Below are positions 54,982 through 64,000 of a stretch of DNA of 64,000 nt, piece after piece. The notes beneath the pieces are model-generated. The model had not been told where the DNA came from. It saw nothing but the letters and a program-made list of their open reading frames with translations, and searched no databases. How positions within the stretch are numbered: position 1 is the stretch's first letter; each line of letters opens with the position of its first letter. A program made the translations under genes and the position numbers. The DNA is from Kuschelorhynchus macadamiae (Eukaryota > Arthropoda > Insecta > Coleoptera > Curculionidae), in contig JAUTXW010003818.1 in NCBI GenBank assembly GCA_030620095.1, positions 1 through 64,000 on the forward strand, given 5' to 3'.

Positions 54982-57413
54982 AAAACTGTTCTTTTCAGAA
55001 CGACAGTAGTGAACGGATGTACACCCGGAATGAAAACACATTGTATTTTTCCATCCGTGAAGGAGTAAAAATCAACACTATACACCTCTACGGGGAGGAG
55101 ATTTTCAAGACAATCAAGATGTATGAGAAACTGAGAGGTAAGAAAACTAATCTTTTATGTGATCTAACCTTTCAAATTAAGTGTCGTGACAGCGATTTAC
55201 TTCCTACTTTTACACGGTTGTCTTATCATACTAAAACTAACACCATACTTCAAAATGCTAGTAAGGCGTTATTAAAAGAATAAATCCATCAAACTAGAAA
55301 ACAACTAGCCGAGACAGAAAAAGAACTTTTAAAGTTACACCTTAAACTAAGTAATATCATTCACCCTTTATTGTGGAATCGCATAGAAACTTTGGCTTTT
55401 TGGCGAACAGAATCAAATAAGAATATTAAGACAGATAAACTCTCGAAAAAGTATGACAATCTTCTACGAAAGTCGAGTCAGCCACAAAAATCATCAGTAG
55501 ACGTCGATAAATTAGTACATAATATATCATCCAACAGTCTCTCAGAAAGTGAAAAATCCGTACTGAGTAAGGGTTTTAATTTTGCAATATTTCCTAAGGA
55601 AATCCCGAAAGAAGAAATAATAGCTGGAGTGGAAGCTGTCCTTGACTCCTCTGAAGAAACAAAAGCAGAGGAGATTCGACAAGAGGTGGCAAGAATTTTA
55701 AGAACAAGCAAAACACCAAAACAAAACCTAAATGCCACTGAACAAAGGGCCCTAATAAACCTTCGAAAAAATAAAGACATCACAATCCTTCCAGCAGATA
55801 AAGGAAACGCAACTGTGGTTATGAATACTCAAGATTACGTACAAAAAATGCAAGATATCCTACAAGACTATAGGCCTGTTCCAAGGGACCCTACAACGTA
55901 CCTAGAAAAAACAACTAAAAATAAAATAAAAAGTTCACCAATAAACCCCGAAATTCAACAAAAAATCATACCACGGGAAAAGTCGAGCAGATGTCCTAAA
56001 CTCTATGGTTTACCAAAAATACACAAACCAGGGGCGCCTATCAGACCTATTGTTAGTGCTGTTAATTCGCCGCTACAAAAACTGGAGAAATACCTTTCTG
56101 AAATTATGCAACCAACTGTAGAAAAAGCTGATTCATTTGTAAAAAACTCGGAGCATTTCACTCGAATTATACGAGATATCGTCCTTGAAAAAAACGATAT
56201 CATAGCAAGCCTAGATGTCAAATCGTTATATCCCAGTATTCCAATCGACGAAGCATTGGACAAGATTGCTATGAACGAGGATTTCCAGGCACATATAATA
56301 GAACTCTCGGAGCATTGCCTCAAAAATACTTATTTTTCTTTCAACGGGCAAATGTATAAACAAATGGATGGTGCTCCAATGGGGTCCTCGCTATCACCAG
56401 TAGTCGCGAATTTATTTATGATATACTTCGAGAAAGAAGCTCTTGAGAAAGCAAGTTTAAAACCCAAATTATGGATTCGTTATGTGGATGACATATTTAT
56501 TATATGGCAACATGGTCATGCAGAGCTCGAAAAATTTCTGACTCACGTAAATTCAATCCACCCCAGAATACAATTTACTCTAGAGCTAGAGGAAAACAAC
56601 AAACTACCATTTTTAGATGTTTTGGTCACAAAACTACATAACGGACATTTCGAATACACCGTGTATAGAAAACCGACACATACAGACAGATATTTAAATG
56701 CAAAATCACATCATCACCCAGCACAAATTCAAGCTGTGGCAAATACTCTAATATCTAGATCCGTGCGACTAACTGAAACACAGACGAGACAAAACGAACT
56801 TAAGGTAGTATCTAGTGCTTTAAAGAAAAATGGCTACACAAATCGCACCATAGAGAAAGCTATTAATGCACAGGTTTCCCGAACAACGAACAATAAAAAA
56901 TATGAGCCGGGAAAGCAACGAGTAGTCTTACCATATGTAAAAGGCATAACAGACAGAATCGGAAGAATTCTGAGGAAACACAACATACAAACAATACACA
57001 AGCCACAAACAACTATAGGTAAACTACTCGGAAACCCAAAAGATAAAATCAAACTGGAAAACCACGGAGTGTACAGCATTCCGTGCCAGGACTGTGAGAA
57101 GTTGTACGTAGGGCAAACTAACAGGCGAATATCAGCAAGAGTGGAAGAGCATAAACTCAGCATCAGAAATAAACAAACAACCTCAGCTTTATTCCTACAT
57201 CATCAGGAAACCGGCCATAAAATAAATTTCGATGGGTGTAGGGAGATTGCCAATATAGAACATTATAAGACCAAAATAATCCGAGAAGCCATAGAAATTG
57301 AAAAACAAGGTGATTTGAATAAAAGGGACGAATCATTAAAACTACCAACAGTATGGAAGACAATAATCGACAAATCTAAAATCGCAAAAACTCAAGCGCA
57401 GTTAGCGCAATAA
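54951..57413 (+). CDS. Penelope-like reverse transcriptase with GIY-YIG endonuclease (two nonsense changes)
   Basis: One frame from ATG 54951, interrupted by TAA at 55281, then open to TAA at 57411. Counting from the Met at 55371: DKG block (PADKGNATVV, 141-150), PKLYGLPKIHKPGAPIRPIV (209-228), motif A SLDVKSLYPSIP (280-291), motif B QMDGAPMGSSLSP (331-343), motif C YVDDIF (371-376), LPFLDVLV (412-419). The C-terminal GIY-YIG nuclease has GVY (566-568), YVG (579-581) and an Arg helix (NRRISARVEEHK), with C572, C575, H594 and H610-H616 as likely zinc ligands. The RT copies RNA and the nuclease nicks the target. Both stops look like CAA to TAA. The final stop removes about 25 residues (QQHHPENINNDQ to RPRVGV) that the other copies keep. 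Penelope/Poseidon-type placement is inferred. Confidence 0.9.
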
Positions 57414-57640
57414 CAACAGCACCATCCGGAAAACATAAATAACGACCAACGCCTGCGCAGATATAACCTTCGGCCCCGAGTGGGGGTATAAAAGGAAGCG
57501 TCGCAGTCACCAACACTTCAGTCTCCATTCGGACGCGAGAAAGAAAGCTTCGAAAATGCCAAATGTGATTTTGGCGAAACGTCAGCAAAACTGTTCTTTT
57601 CAGAACGACAGTAGTGAACGGATGTACACCCGGAATGAAA

Positions 57641-57646
<6 letters not shown>
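57386..57646 (+). repeat. 3' pseudo-LTR of PLE copy 4
   Basis: Contains the C-terminal codons, TATAAAAGG (57487), initiator TCAGTC (57518) and the hammerhead-like fold (57547-57586). It ends about 40 bp short of the 5' copy. Confidence 0.9.

Positions 57647-57717
<71 letters not shown>
57645..57717. repeat. (TA)n tract at the 3' end of PLE copy 4
   Basis: About 70 bases of TA with one TTT interruption. The next transposon tip begins immediately after it. Confidence 0.95.

Positions 57718-60414
<2,697 letters not shown>

Positions 60415-60470
<56 letters not shown>
60415..60470. repeat. (TA)n microsatellite
   Basis: About 55 bases of TA. Confidence 0.95.
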
Positions 60471-60472
<2 letters not shown>

Positions 60473-60473
60473 T

Positions 60474-60521
60474 TATCGATAACCATTGATAGTTATCGGT
60501 ACTTATCGATAGGTATCGATT
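60474..60521. promoter_or_regulatory. cluster of TATCGATA sites (DREF/BEAF-like)
   Basis: Two exact TATCGATA sites (60474, 60504) and one TATCGATT (60514), with related GTTATCGG and TTGATAG between. TATCGATA is the insect DREF element, and clustered CGATA is bound by the BEAF-32 insulator protein in flies. Function here is inferred only. Confidence 0.4.
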
Positions 60522-60954
60522 TATCAGCCACAATAAAATTTTCGCTGGCGACATCTATTGGCAATCTTAAATGCTGACTAAACTGACTAAAATTCCCCAA
60601 ACGCTGGTGTAAAGTTCCTTATTAAAGTTTTCAGGGGGGACCGCTTATGGTTTTCTGGCTTCACTCGTCGCATTAGTCTTTATTAGTGGGTATAAGTGAT
60701 AAATATATGTTTATTTTACCGAATAAATATTATGAACTGTATATTCAAAGTTTGGCCTTTAAAAAAATTAAACAGTGAAACTTATCTACCTATTTTTTCC
60801 TTAATTTTATTGAAATCGATTTACCTATGCGTTTTTACAATATATTTCTAACGTATTTAAAAATCTAAATCTAAATCTAAAATAAGACAAAGGTAATATT
60901 GTAGGAATATTTCAACTATTAACTCCTTTGAAATATGGAAATACTACATACTGA
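60522..60954. other. no recognised feature
   Basis: AT-rich, with a short AAATCT repeat (60861-60880). Nothing else was seen. Confidence 0.4.
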
Positions 60955-60957
60955 ACT

Positions 60958-61020
60958 GGCCGGATGGTCTAAAGCATCGTCTTATTAAAGGACCGACAAA
61001 GTAGTACAAGATAAAATCCC
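60958..61020 (+). repeat. possible tRNA-derived SINE head or tRNA pseudogene
   Basis: GGCCGGATGGTCTAAAGCAT resembles the 5' part (D arm, A box) of a tRNA-Leu or tRNA-Ser, and AAATCCCGTCGC near 61014 resembles the 3' arm after a B box. The B box itself is degenerate, and no good acceptor or anticodon stem can be drawn, so it is not an active tRNA. Confidence 0.35.
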
Positions 61021-61179
61021 GTCGCTTATTTTTTAAATAACTATATAAACTGACTATATAAATACCTATTTAAATTTTCTCTCCCCTAGGTTATGAATTA
61101 AAAACCGTAATATTTTGCTTGCCTTCTTGAATTTTTAAATTTTCATTTAATTAATTTTGCACTGTTAAAAACCTGTACA

Positions 61180-61700
61180 TACCGATTTTTAGTCGAATCT
61201 ACACAAGTGACAAAATTCATCCATGTCGGAGCCTCCGTTTTAAGTTTTTAAATGTTGACTGAACATTTATAAACTGCAGTCTTAAATAATCCCAGATACT
61301 GATTTTCAATCGAATCTTCATGAAATGTAGTCTAAAAGTTCATAATTTTAACTCTCAAATACCTTAAAAATCGATTTTAGTTGAATCTGCACAAAGGGCA
61401 AGATTCGCCCGCCCTGATGGCGTCACCATTTTGAATTTTTTAATGTTGAGTAAATATTCATAATTTTCGGTCTTCAATACTTCCAGATACTGATTTTCAG
61501 TCAAATCGAACCACAAATAACAATAATTGTCCACCACATTGAAGTCGCCCGCGCCATCTTGAATTTTTTTATATACAAAAGTGTCAGATTTTATTATCAC
61601 GCGAATTGTATACGAATGCCAAATTTGAAGTTGATCCATTAAATACACGTGGGTGAAAAATCCTTTATAACATTTTAACCAGACAAACAAACACAAAGAG
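61180..61700. repeat. degenerate tandem repeat, unit about 190 bp
   Basis: CCAGATACTGATTTTCA(A/G)TC recurs at about 61294 and 61490. GATTTTTAGTCGAATCTACA at 61184 resembles GATTTTAGTTGAATCTGCAC at 61373. The 115-codon minus-strand frame over the region (61364-61711) matches nothing I know and is probably incidental. Confidence 0.6.
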
Positions 61701-61711
61701 AAGTGATGCAT

Positions 61712-62502
61712 GGCAAAAAAGATATTTTTATTTATTTGAAAAAAGTTTAAAAAAAATTAACCTGTATATCATTTCCGTCTAAACGAAAACTAAAATTCAA
61801 GAGTTAAATAACATGCAATAAATCTTCGATCAGGAGAATCTACATAAACCTAGTTCTTCAATTTTCGTTCTAACTTTTCTACCGCATTCGTCTTTTAGAA
61901 CTGATGTTTGATAGTCATCGAGGCGTACCTAGCGAAGAAAGGTAGTTTGACGTTTAAAGCCCTACAAATATTTTTCTCCAATTCAGCCATTATCAATTGC
62001 CAGTTCACTGGACTCAATTGCGCCTTACTTACTGGGATCTACTCGGTTTTAAAATGTCACTATAAGTTATTTTTAAACCATCACAGCTTTTGTTTTTTTG
62101 TTTTTGCAACTGCCTTTCTGCCTGTTGTATCAGCTAGTATTTTGACTCTTAAAGATTCTCGGGAATTCGTTATTAAAGCTAAGATATCACTTAGGGATAT
62201 TTACAATTAATCAGTATTAGTATCCAGTAAAATAGACGATAGATAATTATTAAAATTAAATGCAATGACGCCAAGGGTACACATCTTATTGTTTACTTTG
62301 ATTTGTATACTTTGTTATTATAAACATGTCACATTTTGAACGTTGGCATAATAATTAAATTTTAAGCTAATTGATACTAATTATTATTAATATATTTTAA
62401 GAGGATTTCATTATTCGTTTTATTTTCGTATAAATGGTTTTACTGCCGATATAATTTTTGTCATATAGAGATTGCTTTTCTTGTTCATTAAAGCCGATTC
62501 TT
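61712..62502. other. no recognised gene
   Basis: The 100-codon plus-strand frame at 61908-62210 has a hydrophobic C-terminal half but no recognisable domain. Confidence 0.35.
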
Positions 62503-62984
62503 TTAAGGGGGAACTGCACGCAGTAATATGGATCATTTGCAAGCCTTTCGCCGCTGCAATATTATGTTAAAACTATAAGAGATATGTATTAGCTTTAATG
62601 TGATTTTAATAGAGAAATATATATAGTTGGGCGCTAAAGGCGAATTTTTATGAAAAAATCAAATCTAGAGTTATAAAATAAAAGTAGATTTGTCCATTTT
62701 CGACCATTTTTTGATTCCTTTTTGATGCACATGCCTTCGCATATAATTTTTTTTTCAGAAAATGGCTCTTTACCGCCTTACATTGATCTTTTGTCTACGT
62801 AACTGCAAAATTTGAAATTGGAAATCGTACTCATGTCTTTGTATTTCTGCAGCGCATAACACATTTTTTTGAGATCGGATGTGCAGGAAGTTTTTTTTAA
62901 TGCATAGCTATCTTTTCATCTTACTTTCAACTCGACTAGACCTTGTCGCTGGTTTTTCACTTTTTGCGTGCAATTCTCCCTTAA
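62503..62984. mobile_element. MITE-like element with TTAA flanks
   Basis: Ends are inverted repeats of about 20 bp: TTAAGGGGGAACTGCACGCA (62503) and the complement TTAAGGGAGAATTGCACGCA from the right end (62984). TTAA at both edges suggests a piggyBac-type target site, although piggyBac tips usually begin CCC rather than GGG. No transposase is inside. Confidence 0.6.
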
Positions 62985-63016
62985 AAGCAATTATTATTTG
63001 AATTGAGCTGTGCTAG

Positions 63017-63160
63017 AAAGAAGAATATTTTACCTCGTTATATACAAATTACAATAATAAATATTGTCTTTTTAAACATTTATTATTCCTAATTTAAAAA
63101 ATAGTCATATACTATAAAGAAGAATATATTTACCTCGTTATATAAAAATCACAACCTGCC
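63017..63160. repeat. partial tandem repeat, spacing about 100 bp
   Basis: AAAGAAGAATATTTTACCTC then GTTATATACAAATTACAA at 63017 recurs with few changes at 63117. Confidence 0.75.
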
Positions 63161-64000
63161 TTCTTATAAAACAATTTGCCTTGTTCAAAGACATTATTTT
63201 TATGTGTGACACTTAAAAACTCCAAGTTGCTTTATTTTGAAAAATTTTTATAAAAAATTCTAACAAATCGGAACAAAACCTACAACCTTGAGCAAACCAA
63301 CAAACAAGTATAGCCAATAGATCTGTACATATCAACGTTACCAATTAGATTACTATAAAAATGTTACATTTTATTGTATATAAAAAAAAAAACAAAAAAT
63401 CTTAAAAAATTAGCAGTAGTTAAACAAATTACATTTAATATTCTACCCCAATTAAGGCAAATGGTCGATCTAAAGTGTTATTAAACTTGTATAACACGGA
63501 AGTATCACCCAAGTACCCAACTAATTTTTGGTAGAAATAGCAAAAAAACTCGTTGAAGTTTGGTGATAAGCAAATTCTTGTAATGCTAATATTTATAACA
63601 CATAAAAAGTAATTTCTAGGAAAGTATTTTACAAAAATAATCGATTTTTGCTCGTATAAAAATACGCGGCATATTGGTGACCCAATATTTCGATTATATA
63701 TCATTATATCTATTTAACCCTTCTAATTGACCTCAATTATAACACTGTCTTTGTCGACTATCCTTGCTTTTTTTCCACACGTTATTATTTATATGAATGT
63801 TAGCTTTGTATGTTTAAATAGATTTATTGTATTTGAAAAAGAAAGGACATTTCAAATTAAAAATAAAGCATAGAATCCATGACAATAATTTAAAATGGCT
63901 TATAAATAGCTATCTTTACCAATATTCCCTTGAACTTTTTTGAAACTTTAGTTTTGTCCAATACTTTTTATCTCCTTGACAGGCAATTTAAAAATCAAGA
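63161..64000. other. no recognised gene
   Basis: AT-rich sequence to the window end. The 89-codon minus-strand frame at 63435-63704 is unassigned. Confidence 0.4.

Larger units (their letters stand above)
54780..55078 (+). repeat. 5' pseudo-LTR of PLE copy 4
   Basis: Matches 57386-57646 but extends about 40 bp further (TTGTATTTTTCCATCCGTGA and on), as do the 3' ends of copies 1 and 3. It carries promoter, hammerhead-like fold and start codon. Confidence 0.9.
54780..57646 (+). mobile_element. Penelope-like element copy 4, near full length
   Basis: A 2.87 kb element with a 5' pseudo-LTR (54780-55078), one long coding region and a 3' pseudo-LTR (57386-57646), ending AAAACACAT against (TA)n. 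Penelope-like elements move by target-primed reverse transcription using a telomerase-related RT, and typically have pseudo-LTRs from tandem arrangement and attached inverted truncated copies. Both features are visible here. All four copies in the window look more than 95% alike by eye, so activity was recent. Confidence 0.92.

Noticed and set aside
60958..61020. Functional tRNA gene
   Set aside because: The A-box-like start is suggestive, but acceptor and anticodon stems do not pair and the B box is degenerate, so only a SINE or pseudogene call is made.
61364..61711. 115-codon minus-strand frame
   Set aside because: It lies over a degenerate tandem repeat and resembles no known protein; probably incidental.

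Overview
This 64 kb window is AT-rich, repeat-rich animal DNA, almost certainly from an insect. Two short exons on the minus strand (15977-16142 and 14250-14370) encode the second half of a FOXO forkhead domain and the segment after it. Their splice phases match, and they carry hallmark FOXO blocks (NSIRHNLSLH, GTGKSSWWM, RRRAVSMETSK, PSPSSSVSE). The rest of FOXO was not found, so the window appears to lie mostly inside foxo introns: more than 14 kb on the low-coordinate side and more than 47 kb on the high-coordinate side. A short TTAGG-type telomere-like run and the transposon families present also fit an insect. A beetle is a guess from FOXO wording and repeat style.

Everything else recognised is mobile or repetitive DNA. 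From low to high coordinates: a remnant with a restriction-like endonuclease domain (3.2 kb); a frameshifted CR1/L2-like non-LTR reverse transcriptase (6.8-8.2 kb); a 2.3 kb DDE transposon with terminal inverted repeats of over 500 bp (9.0-11.2 kb); a pogo/Tigger pseudogene (12.5-13.8 kb); the foxo exons; three recent tandem duplications with units of 273, 218 and 432 bp (23.8-31.7 kb); a Tc1-like DDE_3 fragment (27.6-28.1 kb); and a TIR transposon inserted in an older repeat whose empty copies are also in the window (32.3-33.3 kb).

Four copies of one Penelope-like element (reverse transcriptase plus GIY-YIG endonuclease) lie at 33.5-37.1 kb and 53.5-57.6 kb. They form two head-to-head pairs, and each copy abuts a (TA)n tract at its 3' end. 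The most complete copy (54.8-57.6 kb) has pseudo-LTRs with a TATA/initiator promoter and a hammerhead-ribozyme-like fold that overlaps the start codon. A separate repeat between the copies at 34.5 kb carries a better hammerhead motif.

The most unusual region is 45.1-53.2 kb. It is bounded on both sides by very long (TA)n tracts (about 770 and 310 bp) and holds a spliced but broken gene for a zinc-finger plus tyrosine-recombinase (Crypton-like) protein. Clusters of the 8-mer GGTTCAGG sit at both edges, which suggests one large mobile unit with subterminal binding sites. One catalytic Arg codon of the recombinase has become TGA.

The last part (57.7-64 kb) holds a second DDE element copy, more TA tracts, a TATCGATA cluster, a possible tRNA-derived SINE head and a MITE-like element with TTAA flanks. 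No bacterial features, CRISPR arrays or convincing intact tRNA or rRNA genes were seen. Most other open frames are short or are translations of TA repeats.
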